A stretch of 37,494 nucleotides of DNA from contig NZ_SDVB01000082.1 in NCBI RefSeq assembly GCF_004137355.1, forward strand, positions 1-37,494, in the 5' to 3' direction. The notes beneath the pieces are model-generated. The model did no database searches and was not told where the DNA came from. It saw nothing but the letters and a program-made list of their open reading frames with translations. The position numbers and the translations under genes are program-made. How positions within the stretch are numbered: position 1 is the first letter of the stretch; each line of letters opens with the position of its first letter. This DNA is from Ciceribacter ferrooxidans. GTDB lineage: Bacteria > Pseudomonadota > Alphaproteobacteria > Rhizobiales > Rhizobiaceae. Positions 1-7,561 of the stretch are shown one piece after another.

Positions 1-171
1 GGCACCCTCTTCCGAAATGAAGCTGACCCGCATGAAGAACTTGCCGGTGTCGAGATCGTCGAACTGCGAGGAGTCGACGATGTTGCAGCCCTTTCCGGCG
101 AGATAGCCCGATATCGCCGCGACAATGCCGCGGGTCGACTTGCACGAAACCGTCAATACGTAGCTCTTCAT
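1..171 (-). CDS. purU: Formyltetrahydrofolate deformylase, N-terminal fragment (cut by window edge)
   Basis: The minus strand reads an open frame from an ATG at 171 to the window edge, 57 codons without a stop. It begins MKSYVLTVSCKSTRGIVAA and continues with GKGCNIVDSSQFDD and FFMRVSF, the N-terminal ACT domain pattern of PurU. PurU hydrolyses 10-formyl-tetrahydrofolate to formate and tetrahydrofolate, and the ACT domain is its regulatory part. The catalytic formyltransferase-like domain, with its Asn-His-Asp triad, would lie outside the window, so activity cannot be judged. An unrelated ACT-domain protein is possible, but the spacing of the conserved segments fits PurU well. Confidence 0.8.
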   Translation of the reverse strand, partial: MKSYVLTVSCKSTRGIVAAISGYLAGKGCNIVDSSQFDDLDTGKFFMRVSFISEEGA

Positions 172-480
172 GTTCTTTCACCCTTTTCCCGTCGCGAGCG
201 GATTGTTGACTGCTCTAGCGCACTCGCCGTGCCGCGCAAAGCCGCTGGCCTTCGTTTCTGACCGAACGGACATGGTCTCCGGCATGCGGTCACCTCCCGT
301 TCCTTGAGGGTGAGCTTAGGGCGGATGACGGAAAATTCCGTTCCGGTTGCGTCTTCCGCAAGCGATTTCCCGTCGTCGGGCTGCAAGGCCCTGTTCTGGC
401 GCGCGCGCCCCGGAGCTTCCTTGACCTTTCGCCGCCGCCGGTCCTAACGTCCGCTTCGTCGTCGTTACGGGTGGGGTTGC
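172..480. other. Intergenic region between purU and the GH5 gene
   Basis: The two flanking genes diverge here. I see no convincing gene: a 72-codon minus-strand frame (168-386) has arginine-rich, shadow-like composition and no family resemblance. A self-complementary GGCGCGCGCGCC sits at about 399-410. A TTGACC hexamer at 421-426 followed 17 bases later by CTAACG (444-449) is the best promoter candidate for the GH5 gene, with a poor -10 box. Confidence 0.4.
421..449 (+). promoter_or_regulatory. Candidate promoter of the GH5 gene
   Basis: TTGACC, a 17-base spacer and CTAACG, 31 bases before the ATG. The -35 box is good and the -10 box weak, so this is only a suggestion. Confidence 0.25.
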
Positions 481-1557
481 ATGTTCGTCGGTTTGCGTTT
501 CGGGAGCTCTTCCTTCTTTGGCATCGCCGCGGCGGCGGCCACGATTGCGCTTCTCGCTGCCTCGCCGGGGCAGGCGACGGAGGGATGCTTTCGCGGCATC
601 AATCTCTCGGGTGCCGAATTCGGCGAGCCGCCCGGAACGGCAGGCAAGGATTACGTCTATCCCTCAAATGAGACCATCGACTATTTTGCGTCGAAGGGCT
701 TCACCTCGGTGCGCCTCCCCTTCCTCTGGGAGCGCCTGCAGCCGCAGCTCGGGGCAGAGCTCGACCCGGCCGAGCTCGCGCGTCTTGTGGCGGCGGTCGG
801 GCGCCTGCGCGAACGGGGACTGCGGATCGTTCTGGACCCGCACAATTACGCCCGTTACCGGGGAGAGCCGATCGGTTCGGCAGCCGTTCCCGTGGCGGTG
901 TTCGCGGACTTCTGGGGCCGGCTTGCGCGCGTCTTCGCAAACCAGCCGGACGTCTCCTTCGGATTGATGAACGAACCGCACGACATCCCCGCCGGCCAGT
1001 GGCTTGAGGGTGCCAATGCGGCAATCGCCGGGATACGCAACGCCGGTGCCGGCAATCTGGTTCTGGTGCCGGGGACGGCGTGGACCGGCGCCCATAGCTG
1101 GCAGACATCATCGGCAGACGGCGCCAACGGCGACGTGATGCTCGGCGTGGTCGATCCGTCGGATCACTATGCCTACGAGGTCCACCAGTATTTCGACTCC
1201 AACTTTTCCGGAACCAGTTCGAGCTGCGATCGCGGCGCCGATGCGGTCGCTGCCGTCGAGGTATTCACACGGTGGCTGCGCGATCACGACAAGCGCGGCT
1301 ATCTCGGCGAGTTCGGCGTGCCGGCGGACGCGGCCTGTGTCGGGCCCCTTGCCGACATGGTGCGGGTCGTCGAAGGCAATCGTGATCTCTGGGTCGGCTG
1401 GGCCTACTGGGTGGCAGGTGACTGGTGGCCGTCTTCCGAGGCGCTGAACATCCAGCCGACGATCGAGGGCGATCGCCCGCAGCTTGCCGGGCTTGCCCCG
1501 GCGCTCAAGGATTTTTCATCGTCGGCTGCGGAATGCCCGGCGCTCGGTCGTCCCTGA
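481..1557 (+). CDS. Secreted glycoside hydrolase family 5 (endoglucanase-like)
   Basis: This 358-residue protein starts with a signal peptide: a short basic segment, a hydrophobic stretch AAAAATIALLAA and a cleavage site near ATEG. The mature part has GH5 hallmarks: a GINLSGAEFG opening strand, LPFLWERLQP, LDPHNYARYRG, the acid/base Glu165 in GLMNEPHDI, the EVHQYFD segment and the nucleophile Glu277 in GYLGEFGV. GH5 enzymes of this type cleave beta-1,4-linked glucans by a retaining mechanism. A TGGGG tract just before the ATG at 481 can serve as ribosome binding site. The gene ends inside the 3' end of the convergent polymerase gene (53-base overlap). Within a polysaccharide locus it probably trims or releases the polymer in the periplasm or outside; the actual substrate is unknown. 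Confidence 0.85.
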   Translation: MFVGLRFGSSSFFGIAAAAATIALLAASPGQATEGCFRGINLSGAEFGEPPGTAGKDYVYPSNETIDYFASKGFTSVRLPFLWERLQPQLGAELDPAELARLVAAVGRLRERGLRIVLDPHNYARYRGEPIGSAAVPVAVFADFWGRLARVFANQPDVSFGLMNEPHDIPAGQWLEGANAAIAGIRNAGAGNLVLVPGTAWTGAHSWQTSSADGANGDVMLGVVDPSDHYAYEVHQYFDSNFSGTSSSCDRGADAVAAVEVFTRWLRDHDKRGYLGEFGVPADAACVGPLADMVRVVEGNRDLWVGWAYWVAGDWWPSSEALNIQPTIEGDRPQLAGLAPALKDFSSSAAECPALGRP

Positions 1558-2800
1558 CCCGCCCCCGGGCGAGTGCCCGCCAGTCGATGCGATCGGCGGT
1601 TCCGAGGATGAACCAGAGGAGCGCGGCCGTCTTGATGGAGTAGAGCGAGTTGCTGATGACCATCAGCAGCAGGAGGTAAATGATGACCATCGAGTGGAAG
1701 GACCATGCCTTCGCGTCGCGGATCGGCGCCATGACCATCAGGGCCCAGAGCGCGATGAAGCCGAAGAGGCCGAACTTGGTAAGCGTGTAGGCGAGACCTG
1801 AGTCGGCGGTGAACTGGTCGGTCACGGCAATTCCGAGAACCACCGGAAGATCGAGATGAGTCAGGATGCCGGCCGTGACCTTGAGGCGTCCGCCGACGTC
1901 GTTTGCTCCGCCCTCCGTACCCGTGGCGAGCCCGTAGACGGCGATCACGGCCAGCATGAGGAAGGGCAGCGCCAGCCATATGGTCTTCGGAACAATGCGA
2001 TAGAAGGGTGTCATGAGCGTCATCAGGACGCAGGTGAAGAATCCGAAACGGGCGTCGGCCAAGATGACGGTCAGGATCGCGCCGGCCATGACGACGAAGC
2101 GGTAGCGCATGTCGGCGCGGAAGAGCGCCCAGGCGAAGACGATGGCGCCGAAATTGCCCGCCGATACCGGCTCCAGAAAGACCGACGAGACACGATGCTG
2201 CCCGAGGAACGAAAAGAGCGAGCGCGGTTCCGGGCGCATGCCGCTGATGAAGAGGCCTCTCGTCGCTCCGAAGGCTTCCTCCGGCGTTACCGTGCCGCGG
2301 GCGATGAAGTAGCCGAGGACGTTGAAGAAATCGAGATAGAGATCCGTCAGCAGGTATTCGAAGAGACCGAAGACGACGACGACCGCGATGGATGCGGTGA
2401 CGAGCCGGTCGGCCAGCCGCAGGTCCTGTACGCGCGTCCCCATGAAATAGAAGGCGATCGGGATCAGGATGTCGCGGAGCGCCTTGAGATCGACGGCACC
2501 GCGTAGCGCGAAGAGCAGCACCATGTAGCTCACGTAAAGAGCTAGCACGAGATAGATGTCGAGCTTGCGGGTGAAGGCTGCCAGGAAGGCGCTGCCGATC
2601 AGCAACATCTCGAACAGCATGACGTGACTGTCGCGTATGCCTGTCACGCGCGTGTTCACGAGACAGAGGAACAGGTTGAAGGTAAGACCGCCCATCACCG
2701 TGAAGACGGCGATGTTGTGCCGTGCCCGGCTCACCCAGCCCGGGCCCATCCCCGTCCCCTCCGGGGACAGAGGTGCCGCGAGGGCCTCAGCCGCACGCAT
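1505..2800 (-). CDS. Wzy-like polysaccharide polymerase / O-antigen ligase family membrane protein
   Basis: A 431-residue, very hydrophobic protein with about ten predicted membrane helices and one larger hydrophilic loop. The loop holds HRVSSVFLEPVSAGNFG, resembling the Arg/Glu-Pro loop of Wzy-type polymerases and O-antigen ligases that act on undecaprenyl-linked glycans at the periplasmic face. The frame is open back to 2929, but the first 43 codons are tryptophan- and arginine-rich non-membrane sequence overlapping the upstream gene, so the ATG at 2800 (MRAAEALAAPLS) is preferred. It lies 67 bases after the stop of the co-polymerase gene, on the same strand, so both are probably one transcript. 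Polymerase and ligase cannot be told apart by sequence alone; the neighbouring co-polymerase and flippase favour polymerase. Confidence 0.7.
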   Translation of the reverse strand: MRAAEALAAPLSPEGTGMGPGWVSRARHNIAVFTVMGGLTFNLFLCLVNTRVTGIRDSHVMLFEMLLIGSAFLAAFTRKLDIYLVLALYVSYMVLLFALRGAVDLKALRDILIPIAFYFMGTRVQDLRLADRLVTASIAVVVVFGLFEYLLTDLYLDFFNVLGYFIARGTVTPEEAFGATRGLFISGMRPEPRSLFSFLGQHRVSSVFLEPVSAGNFGAIVFAWALFRADMRYRFVVMAGAILTVILADARFGFFTCVLMTLMTPFYRIVPKTIWLALPFLMLAVIAVYGLATGTEGGANDVGGRLKVTAGILTHLDLPVVLGIAVTDQFTADSGLAYTLTKFGLFGFIALWALMVMAPIRDAKAWSFHSMVIIYLLLLMVISNSLYSIKTAALLWFILGTADRIDWRALARGRVRDDRAPGIPQPTMKNP

Positions 2801-2867
2801 GTTGCTTCCAACCGTCGCCTGTGGCGGCCAGAGCGAGTGCTGAAGCTGACGAGCGGGACGACACGGC

Positions 2868-4856
2868 CTATGCCTCCACCACGACTGTACCGAGGACGAT
2901 TTCCGGCTTTCCCCCAAGCGCGTCAACATATCCCGCCAGATCCTCTTGCGGCGTGTCCCTCATGTCGAGGATCGGTACGAGCGCGTCGGCGTGGCTCATC
3001 AGCGAAGGCAGGAAGTCGGCGGCCTGCGTGCCGCAGGCGTTGACGATCACGAAACGGTGGCCGCGGTCCTCGGGCATGGGTCGGGTGGAGCCCCGACGCG
3101 CTCGGAAAAGATCATACCTCAAAAGGTCTCCGGAGGGACCCGTGTCCTCGCGTTCGCGCTCGAGGGCGCCGCGCAGGCTCGGACGACCGAACCGCGTCGG
3201 CCGCTGCGAGCGTTCGGCGAGGTCGCCGGGTGCATAGAGCACGTCATGGCCGAGATCGAGAAGCGCCTGAACCGTGTCGGCGACGATGCCAGTCGCTTCC
3301 CGCATCGGCTTGGGGGTCGCAAAGAGCACCGTCGCGGGCGCCTGTGCGCCGAGCCTCTCGACGAGCTGCCCGGCAAGCGCGCGGATTGCCGGATGGTTCT
3401 CGCCCAGCGGAAGCGGGGGCTCTTCGGCGGCGCCGCCCACGAACGGCAGGCGGCGGAGCAGGGTCGGTTTCGTGTGCGGGCGCGGCGTCCTGATCCGAGC
3501 GAGCACGGGAAATCCTGTCCGCCGGCCGAGCGTTTCCGAGGTCGGGGCCTGACGCGCCAGCAGTTCGCGCAGCACGGCCAGCGCACTTCCCAGCACGAAG
3601 CCGAAGAGGCCGGCCGCGACGAGAATGACCAGCTTCAGTACCGTGGAAGATTTCGGCATCGGCACGGCGGCGGTGATCACCCGCGAATTGTCGGTGTTGA
3701 CCGATTGCTGCTGCCCGAGTTCCTCGGCGCGGCTGAGGAACGCCTTGTAGAGAGTACGTACCGCGTCCGCCTCGCTCTCGAGCTGGCGCATCTTGATCTG
3801 CGCCGCACTGCTGTCGAAGCTCGTGGCGCTCATTTTTTCGAGTTGCGTGGTGAGGGCTTTCGTGTCTGCGACAGCGCGCTCGTAGCTGCTCTTCATGGAC
3901 TGACGGACGCGGCCGAGCTCCTGCTCGATCGCGCTTTGCATGTTTGCGATCTGGGAATTGATCGCCTTGATCTGTGGATGATTGCCGCCGAGGCTCGTCG
4001 CAAGCTGTGAGCGGCGGTCGAGGAGGTTGACGTAACGGTCGCGCAGGAGGCCGATCGAGGTTGATTGCAGGACTTCTGGAATGGCGCCGGACTCAATCGC
4101 GTCGATCGTGAGCTTCTTCGCCTGTTCGTAGATCGTCCGCTGCCGCTCCTCGGTCGCGCGGGCGTCGATGAGTTGCTGATTGAGCCCGGCAACCTGCTGG
4201 TCGATGACCAGGCCCTGCTGCCCGGTGCTTACGAGCCCGTTTTCCGCCTTGAACTTCTCGACGGCGAGCTCGGCCTTGAGTACGCGATCGCGCAGCTCAC
4301 TCGCCTGCAGCTGGAAAGAACTGCTGGCGCGCCGCGCGGCGTTTGCCCGAGCTTCGTCGAGCTGGCGCAGATAGACGGCGGCGATCGAGTTTGCGATGTC
4401 GGCCGCGGTCGCGGCATTCGGGTGCTCGGCGCTGATCGAGAAGACGAGCGATTGGCCGGCCCGCTCGATCGTCACATGCGTTTTCAGCGCCGTGACGACA
4501 GCCATCAACCGGTCGCGTTCGTTTTTCGCCTTCTTTATCGCGGTAGCGAAGAACGGATCCCTGGCGAGATTGAGCTTGTCTGCGACCTCCTCGAGCGTCG
4601 CGCGCGACTGCATCACGTAGATCTGGCTGTCGACGGCGGACTGGTCCTGCGGAGCCGGCGTCGTCACGTTGACCGGGTCAGCGCCGCCGGTGACCAGCCC
4701 CTTAGGGTCCAGCAGAAGCTCGGTGGACGAGGTGTAGAGCGGGGTGAGACGCAGGACGTAGACGAAGGCAAGCACCAGGCAGACGACCACGGTAAGGATT
4801 ACGTAGCGCAGGCGGCGTCTGAGGATCCCCGGTAATTGAAAAATGTCGATGTCCAT
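2868..4856 (-). CDS. Wzz/GumC/ExoP-type polysaccharide co-polymerase with degenerate kinase-like C-terminus
   Basis: A 662-residue inner-membrane protein. Residues 1-45 hold a Wzz-type start and the first membrane helix (VILTVVVCLVLAFVYVL); a long periplasmic coiled-coil region follows (about 60-400) and a second helix lies near 407-430 (LVILVAAGLFGFVLGSALAV). The cytoplasmic tail resembles the BY-kinase fold of ExoP, but the Walker A region reads FATPKPMREATG without GK[ST], and no C-terminal tyrosine cluster is present. Such proteins control chain length and export in Wzx/Wzy systems. The ATG at 4856 (MDIDIFQL) follows a GGGCAGGA ribosome binding site and is preferred over an ATG four codons upstream. 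It is probably the first gene of a two-gene operon with the polymerase. The kinase-like part is likely structural or regulatory. Confidence 0.8.
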   Translation of the reverse strand: MDIDIFQLPGILRRRLRYVILTVVVCLVLAFVYVLRLTPLYTSSTELLLDPKGLVTGGADPVNVTTPAPQDQSAVDSQIYVMQSRATLEEVADKLNLARDPFFATAIKKAKNERDRLMAVVTALKTHVTIERAGQSLVFSISAEHPNAATAADIANSIAAVYLRQLDEARANAARRASSSFQLQASELRDRVLKAELAVEKFKAENGLVSTGQQGLVIDQQVAGLNQQLIDARATEERQRTIYEQAKKLTIDAIESGAIPEVLQSTSIGLLRDRYVNLLDRRSQLATSLGGNHPQIKAINSQIANMQSAIEQELGRVRQSMKSSYERAVADTKALTTQLEKMSATSFDSSAAQIKMRQLESEADAVRTLYKAFLSRAEELGQQQSVNTDNSRVITAAVPMPKSSTVLKLVILVAAGLFGFVLGSALAVLRELLARQAPTSETLGRRTGFPVLARIRTPRPHTKPTLLRRLPFVGGAAEEPPLPLGENHPAIRALAGQLVERLGAQAPATVLFATPKPMREATGIVADTVQALLDLGHDVLYAPGDLAERSQRPTRFGRPSLRGALEREREDTGPSGDLLRYDLFRARRGSTRPMPEDRGHRFVIVNACGTQAADFLPSLMSHADALVPILDMRDTPQEDLAGYVDALGGKPEIVLGTVVVEA

Positions 4857-5183
4857 TTTCCTGCCCAAGACCGCGTCCGGTCAGAGATTGTCGTTTCCGC
4901 AGCCTCCGGATGAGCAATCCGGTGCGGGTTTGCGATCCCGCAGGACACAACGAGCGGCCGGTATCGGGAATCGGGCCTATGGGCGAGGGCTTCCGGCAAC
5001 CGCAGTGGTCAAGACAATCCTCGCAGATCATGGTTAACGGTTTCTGAAGGGCGCCGGGCCGGGGCGGGCACGGGCGGCGGCGAGATGCCGGACATACGTG
5101 ATCTTAAGGTTTTCGCGCTTTCTATTCCGCTCGAACGCGGAAGGCGCGCGACATCGGTCTTCGCGGTGCCGGAAGGATCGCCC
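4857..5183. promoter_or_regulatory. Divergent regulatory region between the co-polymerase and a glycosyltransferase
   Basis: About 330 bases separate the two divergent starts. It must carry promoters for both polysaccharide transcripts, but no box pair is convincing: a TTGACC on the minus strand near 5010 lacks a good partner. A 33-codon upstream extension of the plus-strand gene from an ATG at 5085 is open but unlikely to be translated. No other gene is visible. Confidence 0.4.
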
Positions 5184-6350
5184 ATGGGCCTCAAAAACGA
5201 AACGACGTCCGCTTCTGTGCAGGGCAGGGGGCATGCGCCGCTGATCGTCCAGGTCGTCCGGCAATACGTGCCCGGCCGTGGGGGCCTCGAGGACGTTGTC
5301 GGCAATCTCAGCCGTCTTTTGCTGGCGCGCGGCTATCGCGTCCGCGTCGTCACATGCAACAGCCTCTTTACCGGTCGCGAACGGCTGTTACCCTCCTCGG
5401 AGATGATCGACGGCGTCGAGGTCGTGCGCGTCCCCTGGTTCGGCAGCACCCGTTATCCGGTCGCTCCGCAGGTGCTGCGGCACATCCGTGACGCCGATCT
5501 GGTGCATGTCCATGCGGTCGACTTCTTCTTCGACTTTCTCGCCGTCACGCGTCCTTTCCACGGCAAGCCGATGATCGCGACGACCCATGGCGGTTTTTTC
5601 CACACGAAGAAATATGCGGCGATCAAGCGGCTTTGGTTCCGCACGGTGACGCGGCTATCCTGTCTCGCCTATCGCGCCATCGTCTGCTGCAGTCGCTCGG
5701 ACCTTGATCTCTTCGACACGATCGCAGCCAATCGTACCGTGCTCGTCGAGAACGGCGTGGACATAGGGAAATTCGCTGGTCTCGCCGCCCCTCTTCCGGC
5801 ACGGCGGATGATCACGATCGGCCGCTTCTCCGTAAACAAGCGGCTGGAGCGGCTTCTCGATCTCACGGTCCGTCTGGTCGAGAAGGATGCGGACTGGCAC
5901 CTCGATATCGTGGGATCTCCCTCGGACCTGACGGAAGCCGATCTGCGCCGGGAGGTTGCGGCCCGTGGACTGACGGAGCATGTCGGCCTTCACGCGGCGG
6001 TGCCGAACGAGACCGTCCGGCAACTGATTTCCGATGCGTCGATCTTCGTCTCGGCGTCCGAGTATGAAGGTTTTGGCCTTGTCGCGGTCGAGGCGATGAG
6101 CGCCGGCCTGCTGCCGGTTCTCAATTCAAACGAGGCCTACCGCAGCCTTGCCGGGCAGCACTCGATCGTCCGCCTTACGGATTTCGAGAACGCAACGAAG
6201 GCCGTCGAGGCGGTGGAGGCGGCGTTTGCCGGCCTGGCATCCGACCCTGAGACGATGCGACATGCGCTTATGGAAGTGGCGGGCGGTTATTCCTGGGATA
6301 CGGTGGTCGACCAGTACACCGCAGTCTATCGAGCCGCTCTCGCGGAGTGA
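5184..6350 (+). CDS. Glycosyltransferase family 4 (GT-B fold)
   Basis: A 388-residue soluble or membrane-associated retaining glycosyltransferase. The N-terminal domain carries VVRQYVPGRGGLEDVV, the GG-loop typical of GT4 enzymes, and ATTHGGFFH. The C-terminal domain has MITIGRFSVNKRLERLLD and the donor-binding E-x7-E motif in EYEGFGLVAVEAMSAG. Such enzymes add one sugar from a nucleotide donor to the lipid-linked repeat unit at the cytoplasmic face. The ATG at 5184 has a GGAAGGA site seven bases ahead and gives a normal GT4 start; an ATG at 5085 is an alternative. The donor and acceptor cannot be read from the sequence. It diverges from the co-polymerase gene and converges on the next glycosyltransferase gene (23-base gap). 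Confidence 0.85.
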   Translation: MGLKNETTSASVQGRGHAPLIVQVVRQYVPGRGGLEDVVGNLSRLLLARGYRVRVVTCNSLFTGRERLLPSSEMIDGVEVVRVPWFGSTRYPVAPQVLRHIRDADLVHVHAVDFFFDFLAVTRPFHGKPMIATTHGGFFHTKKYAAIKRLWFRTVTRLSCLAYRAIVCCSRSDLDLFDTIAANRTVLVENGVDIGKFAGLAAPLPARRMITIGRFSVNKRLERLLDLTVRLVEKDADWHLDIVGSPSDLTEADLRREVAARGLTEHVGLHAAVPNETVRQLISDASIFVSASEYEGFGLVAVEAMSAGLLPVLNSNEAYRSLAGQHSIVRLTDFENATKAVEAVEAAFAGLASDPETMRHALMEVAGGYSWDTVVDQYTAVYRAALAE

Positions 6351-6372
6351 CCCGCACGTCCGCCGACGGCCG

Positions 6373-7383
6373 TCACCGCACAGTCTGTCGGTAGATGCGG
6401 AGGTGTTCGCCGGCGATGGCGTGCCAGTCGCGTGCCGCCATCTCCCTTTCGAGAAGCTGCGGCGAGCGTGTGCGGGCGGCCTCGCCATGCGCGATCCTCC
6501 CAATCATGGCGACGGCGTCGTCCGGGGCGGTCACGGGATACGTGACCTCGGCAAGCCATTCGGGCGTCCGCTCGGTGTGCGTGGTGAGCACGCACACGCC
6601 GTGGTCCAGGCAGGCGAGCGCCGAGCCGCGCTTGTTCGAAACTCCGTCAGGGAAGGGCAGAAGGGCGATGGTCGCTTCGCTCAGCGCTTCCGACACCGCC
6701 TCTGGCGGCAGGTTCAGCTTGAGCTCGATGCCGAGGCGCTTTGCCGAGCCCCGCACGTAGTCGACGAAGGTGGCATCGGTCTCGACGAGCGCTCCGATCA
6801 TCTGGACCTCGGCGAACGAACCTCCTTCACGCAGCCGCTCGATCGTCTCGATGAAGAACTCGATCCCCTTGTTGCGCGAGATCTGCCCGAAGTAGACGAT
6901 GCGCTCGTTGCCGCCGGATGGCTTCCTCGTGGCAAGTCGCGGGATGTTGTTGCCGATCGGAACGACTGCGAGGCGCTTATGCGACCACGGGAAATAGTGC
7001 GCGAAGAGCGTTTTCTCCTCGTCGTTGGAGAAGATCACCGCCTTGGCGAAGAGACTTGGAAGCAGGAACACCATCTTGCGCAGGATGTGGAAGATCCGGA
7101 ATTCATGCAGGGTGACGAAGATGTTTGGTAGCGCCAGCGGCAAGAACCCGGGCGATACGGATTTGCCGATGCTGAGCGACGGGTATTGCAGGTGAAATAC
7201 CACGTCCTTCCTCCCGGCGTAGTGACGCCGTATCTCCATTATGTGCCGGAGGGACCAGGAGTCGAGATATTCGACCGTTACCGAGGCGCCGGCGTCCCGA
7301 AGTGCGGTGGCGAGCCTGCCCGTGTAGTCGGCGACGCCGCACATCTTGTCCTGGGCCGAAGCTACGAGAAAGACGATCTGCAA
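6373..7383 (-). CDS. Glycosyltransferase family 4
   Basis: About 336 residues. The family start IVFLVASAQDKMCGVADYTG is a GT4 N-terminal strand with its G-V-x-D-Y loop. The C-terminal domain has RIVYFGQISRNKGIEFFIE and ALLPFPDGVSNKRGSALAC, where the E-x7-E motif is replaced by a divergent loop ending with ACLDHG. The frame is open to an ATG at 7521, but the extra 46 residues are basic and not glycosyltransferase-like; a TTG at 7383 (TTG CAG ATC) gives a classic start, though without a strong ribosome binding site. Its start faces the divergent flippase gene. It should add one sugar of the polysaccharide repeat; specificity is unknown. Confidence 0.75.
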   Translation of the reverse strand: MQIVFLVASAQDKMCGVADYTGRLATALRDAGASVTVEYLDSWSLRHIMEIRRHYAGRKDVVFHLQYPSLSIGKSVSPGFLPLALPNIFVTLHEFRIFHILRKMVFLLPSLFAKAVIFSNDEEKTLFAHYFPWSHKRLAVVPIGNNIPRLATRKPSGGNERIVYFGQISRNKGIEFFIETIERLREGGSFAEVQMIGALVETDATFVDYVRGSAKRLGIELKLNLPPEAVSEALSEATIALLPFPDGVSNKRGSALACLDHGVCVLTTHTERTPEWLAEVTYPVTAPDDAVAMIGRIAHGEAARTRSPQLLEREMAARDWHAIAGEHLRIYRQTVR

Positions 7384-7561
7384 ATGACACCGTGGCTGTT
7401 TGGCGGGAACATGCGGCAGGGATATCGAATCCCGCTTAAATCTCCGTAAAGCCGCCAATCGGCGGTCGCCGCGGGTGGAGGGTTCCTTAAACTTTTTCTG
7501 CCTAGAAGCAAAGGAAACCATTGCAGTCTCGTGACGGTGTCCGGCGGATAGAAACTACCTC

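Noticed and set aside
168-386. 72-codon minus-strand frame in the gap beside purU
   Set aside because: Arginine-rich composition, no ribosome binding site and overlap with the purU start; no family resemblance.
399-410. Palindrome GGCGCGCGCGCC as a regulatory site
   Set aside because: Such runs of alternating GC are common in GC-rich genomes and nothing else supports a function.
1856-2506. 216-codon plus-strand frame inside the polymerase gene
   Set aside because: Antisense to a clear membrane protein; Asp/Glu/Arg-rich product typical of shadow frames in GC-rich DNA.
2946-4010. 354-codon plus-strand frame inside the co-polymerase gene
   Set aside because: Antisense shadow without recognisable motif; the minus-strand protein is well supported.
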